The position numbers were made by a program, and so were the translations under genes. Under the pieces are notes generated by a model. It was not told the origin of the DNA, searched no databases, and saw only the letters and a list, made by a program, of their open reading frames with translations. Below are positions 6,822 to 13,857 of a stretch of 18,022 nt of DNA, piece by piece. Source of the DNA: an uncultured Collinsella sp. (GTDB taxonomy: Bacteria > Actinomycetota > Coriobacteriia > Coriobacteriales > Coriobacteriaceae). Position 1 is the stretch's first letter; every line of letters starts with the position of its first letter. The stretch is from positions 1 through 18,022 of the forward strand of contig CAAENY010000135.1 in NCBI GenBank assembly GCA_900757465.1. The letters run 5' to 3'.

Positions 6822-7358
6822 GTGTCTCGTATCGGTAATAAGCCTGTCCAGATTCCCGCCGGAGTCGAAGTGGCAGTCAACGGCAACAACGTTGTCGTCA
6901 AGGGCCCCAAGGGCCAGCTCGAGCTCGATGTTTTTGAGAAGCTCACCATTAACGTCGAGGACAACGTCCTCACCGTTTCCCGTCCCGACGACGAGCGTGA
7001 GACCCGTGCCCGTCACGGCCTCACCCGCGCCCTCATCCACAACATGGTTGTTGGCGTTTCCGAGGGCTTCGAGAAGAAGCTCGAGCTCGCCGGCGTCGGT
7101 TACCGCGTGCAGCAGAAGGGCAAGAACCTCGAGTTCTCCCTGGGCTTCTCGCACCCCGTGATCGTCGAGGCTCCCGAGGGCATCACCTTCGAGGTTCCCG
7201 ACAACACCCACGTGAACGTCAAGGGTATCAACAAGCAGCAGGTCGGTCAGATCGCCGCTGAGATCCGCGGCCATCGTCCTCCCGAGCCTTACAAGGGCAA
7301 GGGTATCCACTATGTTGGCGAGCACATCCGCCGCAAGCTGGGTAAGGCCGCCAAGTAG
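6822..7358 (+). CDS. rplF: 50S ribosomal protein L6
   Basis: A 178-residue L6 beginning SRIGNKPVQIPAGVEV after the initiator, with GVGYRVQQKGKNLEFSLGFSHPV in the middle and the C-terminal signature RPPEPYKGKGIHYVGE. L6 lies at the base of the L7/L12 stalk near the factor-binding centre. The start is GTG, with AAAGGAG 6 bp upstream; no in-frame ATG lies nearby that would preserve the N-terminus. It follows rpsH by 33 bp. Confidence 0.97.
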   Translation: MSRIGNKPVQIPAGVEVAVNGNNVVVKGPKGQLELDVFEKLTINVEDNVLTVSRPDDERETRARHGLTRALIHNMVVGVSEGFEKKLELAGVGYRVQQKGKNLEFSLGFSHPVIVEAPEGITFEVPDNTHVNVKGINKQQVGQIAAEIRGHRPPEPYKGKGIHYVGEHIRRKLGKAAK

Positions 7359-7383
7359 TCGTAACCGACTCACTCGCATAAGA

Positions 7384-7405
7384 CCAGCACCCCGTTAGGT
7401 GCTGG
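7384..7405 (+). other. Intercistronic hairpin rplF-rplR
   Basis: CCAGCACC (7384-7391) pairs with GGTGCTGG (7398-7405) around a six-base loop. A run of T (7417-7421) follows 11 nt later, too far for a standard terminator but possibly attenuating. Confidence 0.55.
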
Positions 7406-7433
7406 CAAGATCAACCTTTTTAGGAGTTTACGT

Positions 7434-7802
7434 ATGAACAAGCATAAGGCGAAGCTGGAAGGCCTCAAGCGTCGTCAGCGTCGTGTTCGCGGCAAGGTCT
7501 CGGGTACCGCCGAGCGTCCGCGTCTTCGCGTGACCCGTACTAACGCCAACATCTATGCCCAGATCATCGACGACAGCAAGGGCTCCAGCCTGACGCTCGT
7601 CTCCGCCTCGACCCTCGAGGCCGAGTTCAAGGGCACCCACACCTCGAACAAGGAGGCTGCGGAGAAGGTCGGTCAGCTCGTTGGCAAGCGTGCCATCGAG
7701 GCCGGCATCACCAAGGTCGCTTTCGATCGTGGTGGCCGTATCTACCATGGCCGCGTCAAGGCCCTCGCCGACGGTGCTCGTGCCGCCGGTCTCGAGTTCT
7801 AG
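7434..7802 (+). CDS. rplR: 50S ribosomal protein L18
   Basis: A 122-residue L18 with a basic N-terminus (KHKAKLEGLKRRQRRVRGKVSGT), RPRLRVTRTNANIYAQIIDD, and the C-terminal FDRGGRIYHGRVKALADGARAAGLEF signature. L18 binds 5S rRNA together with L5 and places it in the central protuberance. The ATG follows AGGAG. rpsE begins 14 bp after the stop, and the rpsE ribosome site starts at the rplR stop codon, which suggests translational coupling. Confidence 0.97.
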   Translation: MNKHKAKLEGLKRRQRRVRGKVSGTAERPRLRVTRTNANIYAQIIDDSKGSSLTLVSASTLEAEFKGTHTSNKEAAEKVGQLVGKRAIEAGITKVAFDRGGRIYHGRVKALADGARAAGLEF

Positions 7803-7816
7803 GAGGTATGTAGCAC

Positions 7817-8341
7817 ATGGCTCGTAATCAGAAGCAGCAGCGCGAGGCCTCCGAGTTCGAGGAGCGCGTCGTTTACATCAACCGCGTGTCGAAGACCGTC
7901 AAGGGTGGTCGTCGCATGAGCCTCGTCGCTCTCGTCGTCGTTGGCGACGGCAAGGGCAACGTCGGCGTTGGCATGGGCAAGTCCGCTGAGGTGCCCATGG
8001 CCATCTCCAAGGCGTCTCTCGATGCCAAGAAGAACATGTTCCACGTGCCGGTGAACGAGCAGGGCACCATTCCGCACGAGGTTCTCGGCCACTTTGGTGC
8101 CGGCCGCATCATCATCAAACCCGCTGTCGAGGGTACCGGCGTTATCGCCGGCGGCGCTGTGCGCCCCCTCTTCGAGCTTGCTGGCATCAAGAACGTCCTG
8201 TCCAAGTCCCTCGGTACCGACAACGGCCTCAACATCATCAAGGCTGCCGTCGAGGGCCTCAAGGAGCTCTCCAGCCCTGAGGACGTCGCGGCTCGCCGTG
8301 GCCTGACGGTCTCCGAGATGTTCGTCGGTAAGGAGAACTAA
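7817..8341 (+). CDS. rpsE: 30S ribosomal protein S5
   Basis: A 174-residue S5 with the N-terminal dsRNA-binding-like domain (EERVVYINRVSKTVKGGRRM, then GDGKGNVGVGMGKSAEVP) and the C-terminal domain (GAGRIIIKPAVEGTGVIAGGAVR). S5 contributes to decoding accuracy and mRNA unwinding at the 30S entry channel. The family positions of spectinomycin-resistance changes lie in the loop around VKGGRR, which reads as wild type here. AGGAGG at 7801-7806 serves the ATG at 7817. Confidence 0.97.
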   Translation: MARNQKQQREASEFEERVVYINRVSKTVKGGRRMSLVALVVVGDGKGNVGVGMGKSAEVPMAISKASLDAKKNMFHVPVNEQGTIPHEVLGHFGAGRIIIKPAVEGTGVIAGGAVRPLFELAGIKNVLSKSLGTDNGLNIIKAAVEGLKELSSPEDVAARRGLTVSEMFVGKEN

Positions 8342-8343
8342 GC

Positions 8344-8526
8344 ATGGCTGACACCATCAAGATCAAGCAGGTCCGCAGCACCAACGGTTGCAAGCAGGAC
8401 CAGGTCCGTACTGTCCGTGCCCTCGGTCTCCACAGGATCCGCGAGGTTCGCGAGATTGCTGACAACGAGTCCGTCCGCGGCATGATCTTCAAGGTCAAGC
8501 ACCTTGTCGAGATTGTAGAGGAGTAG
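8344..8526 (+). CDS. rpmD: 50S ribosomal protein L30
   Basis: A 60-residue bacterial L30: IKIKQVRSTNGCKQDQVRTVRALGLHRI followed by VRGMIFKVKHLVEIVEE. It binds 23S rRNA domain II. Its ATG lies two bases after the rpsE stop, with GGTAAGGAG inside the rpsE 3' end, so translation is probably coupled. rplO follows after 3 bp. Confidence 0.96.
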   Translation: MADTIKIKQVRSTNGCKQDQVRTVRALGLHRIREVREIADNESVRGMIFKVKHLVEIVEE

Positions 8527-8529
8527 CAA

Positions 8530-8979
8530 ATGCAGCTTCACGATCTTACTCCCGCGCCCGGTTCCACCAAGAACCGCAAGCGCGTCGGCCGTGGCAATTC
8601 TTCGGGTCACGGCACCACTTCTGGCCGCGGTCAGAAGGGCCAGGGTTCCCGCTCTGGCGGCACCAAGGGTGCCGGCTTCGAGGGTGGCCAGACTCCGCTG
8701 GCTATGCGCCTGCCCAAGCTTCCGGGCTTCCGCAACCCCCGTCGTATCGAGTACACCGCCGTTAACGTTGAGCGTCTCGAGCGCAAGTTCGAGGACGGCG
8801 CTGTGATTGACGGTGCCGCTCTTAAGGCCGCTCGCATCACCAAGAGCGAGTTCGAGCCCGTCAAGGTGCTCGGCAATGGTGAGCTCACCAAGAAGTTCAC
8901 GGTCAAGGTCGACAAGGTCAGCGCTTCTGCACAGGCCAAGATCGAGGCCGCCGGCGGAAAGGTCGAGCTGCCGTGCTAA
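8530..8979 (+). CDS. rplO: 50S ribosomal protein L15
   Basis: A 149-residue L15 starting MQLHDLTPAPGSTKNRKRVGRG, with the glycine-rich SGHGTTSGRGQKGQGSRSG loop and the FEGGQTPLAMRLPKLPGF signature. The extended basic N-terminus threads into 23S rRNA. It ends TAA at 8977-8979, seven bases into the secY frame, so the two genes are likely translationally coupled. Length and motifs are normal. Confidence 0.97.
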   Translation: MQLHDLTPAPGSTKNRKRVGRGNSSGHGTTSGRGQKGQGSRSGGTKGAGFEGGQTPLAMRLPKLPGFRNPRRIEYTAVNVERLERKFEDGAVIDGAALKAARITKSEFEPVKVLGNGELTKKFTVKVDKVSASAQAKIEAAGGKVELPC

Positions 8980-10259
8980 ATGGTCTTAAGAATGCTTTCC
9001 GCATCAAAGAATTGCGCGAAAAGATTCTTTTTACCATAGCTATGCTCGTCGTGTACCGCATTGGTGCGCACGTTCCTGTGCCCGGCATTCCCTTCCAGGG
9101 GATGCTGGGCCTTTTCTCGACCGATAACAATTCGGTCGCCGCAGGTGCTATGGCCCTCCTGAATCTTTTCTCTGGTGGCGCGTTGAGCTATGTGTCGGTG
9201 TTTTCGCTGGGCATCATGCCTTACATCACCAGCTCGATTATCCTCCAGATGCTCCAGGCCGTTGTGCCTTCCCTGCATGAGCTTGCCCGCGAGGGCGAGG
9301 TCGGTCAGACCAAGATTACGCAGTATTCGCGTTACCTCACCCTGGCTCTGGCAATCCTCAACTCCGTGGGTTACCTCTTCCTCTTTAAGAGCTTCGGCAT
9401 CAGCTTTACTGGCGCCGGCGCTCCCGAGATCATCTTCGACCTCATGATCGTCGGCACGCTCACTGCGGGCGCCATGCTGATCATGTGGATTGGTGAGCTC
9501 ATCACCCAGCGCGGTATCGGCAATGGCATGTCGCTGATCATCTTTGCGAACATCATGGCCGGCCTGCCGCAGGCGATCTTCTCCAGCACCGAGGGCAATG
9601 CCGGCGGCATCATTACTATGGTGATCATCTGCGCCATCATCCTGCTGGTTATCCCGCTGATCGTTTTCCTTGAGCGCGGCCAGCGCCGCATCCCGGTCTC
9701 CTACGCTAAGCGCGTCGTGGGCCGTCGCATGATGGGTGGCCAGACCACCTACCTGCCCATCAAGGTCAACACCGCGGGTGTCGTGCCGATCATCTTCGCA
9801 TCGGCGCTGCTGTACTTCCCGGCTCAGATTGCTGTGTTCTTCCCCGGCATCGGCTGGATTCAGGCAGTTGCCTCTGCGCTTTCGACCGGTTGGCTCAACT
9901 GGGTGCTTAATGTTGTCCTCATCGTGTTCTTCGCATACTTCTACACCTCCATGGTGTTCAACCCCGATGACACGGCCGACAACCTTAAGAAGCAGGGCGG
10001 CTTTATTCCGGGCGTCCGTCCGGGTAGGGCTACCGCGGCCTACATCAAGAACGCGCTCAATAAGATCACGCTTCCCAGCGCTGTCTTTTTGGCGCTTATC
10101 GCCATCGTGCCTTCGATCATCTTCTCCTTCACGGGTAACCATCTGATCCAGGCATTTGGCGGCACGTCCATCCTCATCATGGTCGGCGTCGTGCTCGACA
10201 CGGTCGATAAGCTCGAAGGCCAGATCAAGATGTATGATTACGATGGATTCTTTAAATAG
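8973..10259 (+). CDS. secY: Preprotein translocase subunit SecY
   Basis: A 428-residue integral membrane protein, the pore subunit of the SecYEG channel that exports unfolded preproteins. N-terminal LKNAFRIKELREKILFTI, RIGAHVPVPGI (plug region follows), GIMPYITSSIILQMLQ, TQRGIGNGMSLIIFANI and the cytoplasmic RRIPVSYAKRVVGRRM loop are all SecY signatures. About ten hydrophobic segments are visible. The chosen start is GTG 8973, which gives the usual MLxxLKNAF N-terminus and overlaps rplO by 7 bp; nearby ATGs at 8980 and 8992 are out of frame. Position between rplO and adk is the classical one. Confidence 0.96.
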   Translation: MLNGLKNAFRIKELREKILFTIAMLVVYRIGAHVPVPGIPFQGMLGLFSTDNNSVAAGAMALLNLFSGGALSYVSVFSLGIMPYITSSIILQMLQAVVPSLHELAREGEVGQTKITQYSRYLTLALAILNSVGYLFLFKSFGISFTGAGAPEIIFDLMIVGTLTAGAMLIMWIGELITQRGIGNGMSLIIFANIMAGLPQAIFSSTEGNAGGIITMVIICAIILLVIPLIVFLERGQRRIPVSYAKRVVGRRMMGGQTTYLPIKVNTAGVVPIIFASALLYFPAQIAVFFPGIGWIQAVASALSTGWLNWVLNVVLIVFFAYFYTSMVFNPDDTADNLKKQGGFIPGVRPGRATAAYIKNALNKITLPSAVFLALIAIVPSIIFSFTGNHLIQAFGGTSILIMVGVVLDTVDKLEGQIKMYDYDGFFK

Positions 10260-10277
10260 GCTAGAGGAGGATTGCTC

Positions 10278-10904
10278 ATGAACCTCGTATTGCTCGGAGC
10301 TCCGGGTGCCGGTAAGGGCACCGTCGCACAGGAGCTCGTCGCCGAGTTTGGCGTCGCTCACATTTCTACGGGCGACCTGCTGCGTGCTGCCGTCAAGGGT
10401 GGCACCGAGCTTGGTATTCAGGCTAAGAAGTACATGGACGCTGGCGAGCTCGTTCCCGACCAGCTCGTGATCGACCTTGTCAAGGAGCGCCTTGCCGCCG
10501 ATGACGCCCAGCAGGGCTTCATCCTCGACGGCTTCCCGCGCAACACCGCCCAGGCCGTAACGCTCGATTCCGAGCTCTCCGCTATGGGTCGCGAGATCGA
10601 CTGCGCCCTTCTGGTCGATGTGGCCCCCGAGGTCATCATCGATCGCCTGTCTTCTCGTCGCACCTGCCGCGCCTGCGGTTACACCGGCACCGCTGCCGAT
10701 GCCACCTGCCCCAAGTGCGGCGGCGAGATGTATCAGCGCGACGACGACAAGCCCGAGACCATCAAGAACCGTCTTGACGTCTACGAGAAGTCCACGAGCC
10801 CGCTCGTCGACTACTATCGTGGTCAGGGTCTGCTCAAGTCGGTCAACGGTGACCAGGCTCGCGAGACCGTGTACGGGGATGTCAAAGAGGCTCTCGGTCT
10901 ATGA
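10278..10904 (+). CDS. adk: Adenylate kinase, zinc-LID type
   Basis: A 208-residue adenylate kinase, which interconverts 2 ADP and ATP + AMP in the cytosol. The P-loop is GAPGAGKGT (residues 7-15), AMP-binding STGDLLR (30-36) and DGFPRN (84-89) are intact. The LID carries four cysteines, C130, C133, C144 and C147, expected to bind zinc as in many Gram-positive enzymes; its length is somewhat short. The ATG at 10278 lies 7 bp after GAGGAGG (10264-10270), which favours it over the TTG two codons upstream. The stop overlaps the map start by 4 bp (ATGA). Confidence 0.96.
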   Translation: MNLVLLGAPGAGKGTVAQELVAEFGVAHISTGDLLRAAVKGGTELGIQAKKYMDAGELVPDQLVIDLVKERLAADDAQQGFILDGFPRNTAQAVTLDSELSAMGREIDCALLVDVAPEVIIDRLSSRRTCRACGYTGTAADATCPKCGGEMYQRDDDKPETIKNRLDVYEKSTSPLVDYYRGQGLLKSVNGDQARETVYGDVKEALGL

Positions 10905-11689
10905 TCAAGATTAAGTCTGCAACGCAAATTGAGCAGATGAAGAAGGCAGGAGCGCTATCTAAGATGGCGCTCCGCCACGTTGGAGCCATGGTTCGCCCCG
11001 GTGTGTCGACCTTCGAACTCGATCAGCTTGCGGAGCAGATTATCCGCATGCATGGCGGCACCCCTGCCTTTAAGGGTTACGGCGGGTTCCCGGGGACCAT
11101 TTGCGCATCGATCAACGATGCCGTGGTCCACGGTATTCCCAACCCCGACATGATCCTGCGCGATGGCGATATCATCTCCATCGATACGGGAGCTGTCGTT
11201 GATGGTTGGGTTGGCGATAACGCCTGGACGTTTTTCGTCGGCACCCCCACGCCCGAGGCCAAGGCCCTGTGCGAGGTTACGCGCGATTGCCTAAAGGCTG
11301 CCATCGAGCAGGCTGTTCCCGGTAACCATATCGGGGACGTCGGGTATGCTGTTCAGTCCCTCGCCGAGTCTCACGGTTACGGCGTGCTTCGCGATTACGT
11401 GGGCCATGGCATTGGCCGCGTGATGCACGAGGACCCCAACGTTCCAAATTATGGAAAGAAGGGGAGAGGCGTTCGCCTTCAGGCTGGTATGGTCATCGCC
11501 ATCGAGCCGATGGTAACGATGGGTTCCAATCATGTGAGCACGGGCTCCGATGGTTGGATCGTTACGACCAACGACCATCTGCCCGCCGCGCACTACGAGA
11601 ATACCGTCGCCATTACCAATGACGGCCCGGTGATTCTTACCACGGATGCCCAGGGTGCTTGGTGTTCCTTGCAAGGCGGTGAAATGTAA
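10901..11689 (+). CDS. map: Type I methionine aminopeptidase
   Basis: A 262-residue enzyme that removes N-terminal methionine from nascent proteins. The five metal ligands of the family are in place: D95 (SIDTG), D106 (GDNAW), H168 (GHGIG), E201 (IAIEPM) and E232 (HYENT); H77 of VVHGIP is the conserved active-site histidine. The N-terminus starts directly at the catalytic domain with no zinc-finger extension. The ATG overlaps the adk stop (ATGA), so translation is coupled. The last codons lie inside the first arm of the nested palindrome at 11680-11810, so the final residues (GGEM) may derive from that element. Confidence 0.96.
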   Translation: MIKIKSATQIEQMKKAGALSKMALRHVGAMVRPGVSTFELDQLAEQIIRMHGGTPAFKGYGGFPGTICASINDAVVHGIPNPDMILRDGDIISIDTGAVVDGWVGDNAWTFFVGTPTPEAKALCEVTRDCLKAAIEQAVPGNHIGDVGYAVQSLAESHGYGVLRDYVGHGIGRVMHEDPNVPNYGKKGRGVRLQAGMVIAIEPMVTMGSNHVSTGSDGWIVTTNDHLPAAHYENTVAITNDGPVILTTDAQGAWCSLQGGEM

Positions 11690-11810
11690 AAGTCGCCGCC
11701 CCCTGATGCCCAACCTCGCCTTTCAATTTCGAAGGCATGACCCCAAGGTCTATACCTTCTCATTTCAAGGCGATCTTGGGCATCAGGGAACGGCTTTGTT
11801 TTACATTTCA
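11680..11810. repeat. Nested imperfect palindrome between map and infA
   Basis: A roughly 131-bp stretch folds back on itself in five or six co-axial stems. TGAAATGTAAAA (11680-11691) pairs with TTTTACATTTCA (11799-11810). GCCG (11695-11698) pairs with CGGC (11791-11794). CCCTGATGCCCAA (11701-11713) pairs with TTGGGCATCAGGG (11776-11788). TCGCCTT (11716-11722) pairs with AAGGCGA (11767-11773). GAAGG (11731-11735) pairs with CCTTC (11755-11759). GACC pairs with GGTC around CCAA at the tip. The outer arm covers the map stop codon. It may terminate or process the spc transcript, or be a repeated palindromic element that inserted at the end of map. Confidence 0.75.
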
Positions 11811-11817
11811 AATGTAA
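11801..11817. promoter_or_regulatory. 17-bp odd palindrome, possible operator upstream of infA
   Basis: TTACATTTCAAATGTAA is a perfect 8+1+8 dyad overlapping the right end of the nested palindrome, about 60 bp upstream of the suspected infA -10 element. It could be a dimeric regulator site or simply the junction of the repeat. Confidence 0.35.
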
Positions 11818-11876
11818 CAAGTTCCACGTAGTTGTGGAGCCATTACGAAGATATTACGATACGTGCATGCGTATTG

Positions 11877-11882
11877 TAGAAT
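11877..11882 (+). promoter_or_regulatory. Possible -10 element for infA and the alpha operon
   Basis: TAGAAT (5 of 6 to TATAAT) lies 40 bp before the infA start; the hexamer 17 bp upstream (TTACGA, 11854-11859) is only a 3 of 6 match to TTGACA. The AT-rich setting after the nested palindrome makes a new promoter plausible. Confidence 0.4.
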
Positions 11883-11921
11883 ACTCAATCGCTGTCGTTT
11901 TCTAGAGAAAGATGATTGCTT

Positions 11922-12140
11922 GTGAAGAAGGAAGACGCAATTGAGCTCGAGGGTACGGTAAAGGAACCGCTGCCCAACGCCATGTTTAAGGTTGAGCTCG
12001 AGAACGGTCATTCGGTTCTGTGCAACATTTCTGGCAAGATCCGAATGAATTACATCCGCATTCTCCCCGGTGACAGGGTTGTCGTGGAGCTTTCCCCGTA
12101 CGACCTGACCCGCGGTCGCATCACCTATCGCTATAAATAG
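11922..12140 (+). CDS. infA: Translation initiation factor IF-1
   Basis: A 72-residue OB-fold protein, exactly the usual length, with KKEDAIELEGTVKEPLPNAMF, VELENGHSVLCNISGKIRMN and the C-terminal SPYDLTRGRITYRYK signature. IF-1 binds the 30S A site and assists IF-2 and IF-3. I chose GTG 11922 because it gives the family N-terminus. A TTG two codons upstream (11916) is also possible, and the ribosome site (AGAGAAAG, about 11904-11911) is weak for either. It begins 232 bp after map, so it probably starts a new transcript. Confidence 0.94.
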   Translation: MKKEDAIELEGTVKEPLPNAMFKVELENGHSVLCNISGKIRMNYIRILPGDRVVVELSPYDLTRGRITYRYK

Positions 12141-12150
12141 CGACACGCAT

Positions 12151-12203
12151 ACACGCTCTTTTCCGACTGCAGGCTTAGCTCAACCTACGGTCGGTTTGCG
12201 TGT
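12151..12203 (+). other. Hairpin in the infA-rpmJ gap
   Basis: ACACGC (12151-12156) pairs with GCGTGT (12198-12203), and inside it CCGAC (12163-12167) pairs with GTCGG (12190-12194). The gap 12141-12287 (147 bp) holds no gene. The structure could be an attenuator or leader element for the downstream rpmJ-rpsM-rpsK-rpsD-rpoA-rplQ run. Confidence 0.45.
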
Positions 12204-12287
12204 GAAGACCAGCCATAGTTTTAAACGCCTGCGGCTGGGCGAGTAGATAGTAGGGAAGTAGTTTGAGCGCTACCGAAAGGAAGAACG

Positions 12288-12401
12288 ATGAAGGTACGTC
12301 CTTCGGTCAAGAAGATGTGCGATAAGTGCAAAATCATTAGGCGCCACGGCAAGGTCCTCGTCATTTGCGAGAACCCCCGTCATAAGCAGCGTCAGGGTTA
12401 A
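12288..12401 (+). CDS. rpmJ: 50S ribosomal protein L36, zinc-binding form
   Basis: A 37-residue protein, MKVRPSVKKMCDKCK at its start, with the zinc ligands C11, C14, C27 and H32 of the C+ form. L36 is the smallest ribosomal protein and binds 23S rRNA near the GTPase centre. The ATG follows AAAGGAAG by a few bases; TAA ends at 12401, 14 bp before rpsM. The order infA-rpmJ-rpsM is the classical one. Confidence 0.96.
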   Translation: MKVRPSVKKMCDKCKIIRRHGKVLVICENPRHKQRQG

Positions 12402-12415
12402 GAGAGGAGACTACG

Positions 12416-12790
12416 TTGGCCCGTATTAATGGTGTCGACCTCCCGCGTGAGAAGCGCGTTGAGATCGGTCTGACCTACATTTACGGCATCGGCCGCACCA
12501 CTGCGACGAAGATTTGCGTCGAGTGCAACGTTAACGTGGATACGCGCGTTAAGGACCTCACCGAGGATGAGGTTAACGCCATCCGTGATTATATCGACAA
12601 GAACCAGATCATGGTTGAGGGCGACCTCCGCCGTGAGCGCAACCAGAACGTCAAGCGCCTTATGGACATCGGCTGCAACCGCGGCCTTCGTCACCGCAAG
12701 GGCCTCCCGGTCCGCGGCCAGCGCACCCACACTAACGCTCGTACCCGCAAGGGCCCGAAGCGTCAGATCGGTGCTAAGAAGAAGAAATAA
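12416..12790 (+). CDS. rpsM: 30S ribosomal protein S13
   Basis: A 124-residue S13 with ARINGVDLPREKRVEIGLTYIYGIG at its start, and GLRHRKGLPVRGQRTHTNARTRKGPK, the C-terminal signature that contacts 16S rRNA and tRNA. It sits at the top of the 30S head, bridging to the 50S. The initiator is TTG, an unusual choice for a highly expressed gene, but GAGAGGAGA lies just upstream and the ARINGV residues after it are the conserved N-terminus. No alternative in-frame start preserves it. Confidence 0.96.
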   Translation: MARINGVDLPREKRVEIGLTYIYGIGRTTATKICVECNVNVDTRVKDLTEDEVNAIRDYIDKNQIMVEGDLRRERNQNVKRLMDIGCNRGLRHRKGLPVRGQRTHTNARTRKGPKRQIGAKKKK

Positions 12791-12804
12791 GGAGCGCTAG
12801 ATAG

Positions 12805-13209
12805 ATGGCTACTGCTAAGAAGAACGTTCGCGCTGCCCGTCTGAAGCGCGCGGACCGTAAGAACATTTCCGTGGGCCAGGCTCACATTCGTTCTACGTTC
12901 AACAACACGATCGTTTCGATCACCGATCCCCAGGGCAACGTCATTTCCTGGAAGTCGGCTGGCCAGGTGGGCTTCAAGGGCTCCCGTAAGTCCACGCCGT
13001 TCGCTGCCCAGATGGCTGCCGAGGCTGCTGCCAAGCAGGCCATGGAGCACGGTATGAAGAAGGTTTCCGTCTTCGTCAAGGGCCCCGGCTCCGGTCGTGA
13101 GACCGCCATCCGCTCCCTCCAGGCTGCTGGCCTCGAGGTCTCGAGCATCCAGGACAAGACCCCCATCCCGCACAACGGCTGCCGCCCCAAGAAGCGTCGC
13201 CGCGTGTAA
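12805..13209 (+). CDS. rpsK: 30S ribosomal protein S11
   Basis: A 134-residue S11 with GQAHIRSTFNNTIVSITDPQGN, GFKGSRKSTPFAAQMAAE and the C-terminal DKTPIPHNGCRPKKRRRV signature. S11 forms part of the platform near the E site. It starts at ATG after AAGGAG at 12789-12794 and follows rpsM by 14 bp. Length and signatures are normal. Confidence 0.97.
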   Translation: MATAKKNVRAARLKRADRKNISVGQAHIRSTFNNTIVSITDPQGNVISWKSAGQVGFKGSRKSTPFAAQMAAEAAAKQAMEHGMKKVSVFVKGPGSGRETAIRSLQAAGLEVSSIQDKTPIPHNGCRPKKRRRV

Positions 13210-13228
13210 CTGAAAGGATCGTATCAAT

Positions 13229-13825
13229 ATGGCAATCGACAGGACTCCTGTTCTTAAGCGCTGCCGTCAGCTCGGGATCGATCCCGCTGAGCTCGGTTAC
13301 AGCAGCAAGAAGGAATCTATCCGTCAGCCCAAGCGCCGTCGCAAGGAATCTGAGTACGGCATGCAGCTGCGTGAGAAGCAGAAGGTCAAGTTCATCTATG
13401 GCGTTCTGGAGAAGCAGTTCCACGGCTACTTCAACAAGGCCCGTAAGATGAACGGCGTCACCGGTGAGAACCTCATGATCATCCTTGAGTCTCGCCTCGA
13501 CAACGTCGTCTTCCGTCTTGGCTTCGCCCGCACCCGCAAAGAGGCTCGTCAGTCCGTCCGTCACGGTCATTTCACCGTGAACGGCAAGCGCGTGGACATC
13601 CCGTCCTACCGCGTCAAGGCCGGCGACGTCGTCGCTGTCGGCGAGAAGTTCCGTGACCTCCTCCCCATCAAGGAGGCCCTGATTTCCTCCGAGCGCTTTG
13701 AGGTCCCTGGCTGGCTCGAGGTCGATATCGAGAAGCTGTCTGGTAACGTGCTCGCTCTGCCGACGCGTGAGCAGATCAGCGGTGATATCAACGAGCAGCT
13801 CATCGTCGAGCTCTACTCTAAGTAG
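13229..13825 (+). CDS. rpsD: 30S ribosomal protein S4, zinc-free form
   Basis: A 198-residue S4. The N-terminus (DRTPVLKRCRQLGIDP) lacks the four-cysteine zinc motif of the C+ form and matches the C- form known from clostridia and relatives. The central S4 RNA-binding domain (RLDNVVFRLGFARTRKEARQSVRHGHFTVNG, about residues 88-118) is intact. S4 nucleates 30S assembly by binding the 5' domain of 16S rRNA and in E. coli represses the alpha operon. The ATG follows AAAGGA by several bases. Confidence 0.97.
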   Translation: MAIDRTPVLKRCRQLGIDPAELGYSSKKESIRQPKRRRKESEYGMQLREKQKVKFIYGVLEKQFHGYFNKARKMNGVTGENLMIILESRLDNVVFRLGFARTRKEARQSVRHGHFTVNGKRVDIPSYRVKAGDVVAVGEKFRDLLPIKEALISSERFEVPGWLEVDIEKLSGNVLALPTREQISGDINEQLIVELYSK

Positions 13826-13857
13826 TCCATCCGGGCTGCTGAGGCTGGAGGTAATAC

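Noticed and set aside
10272..10277. TTG start two codons upstream of adk
   Set aside because: It would lie directly against the GAGGAGG site; ATG 10278 has proper spacing and the family N-terminus.
12172..12194. tRNA-like string GGCTTAGCTCAACC in the infA-rpmJ gap
   Set aside because: It resembles a D-arm, but no acceptor, anticodon or T-arm follows, and the bases are used in a simple hairpin.
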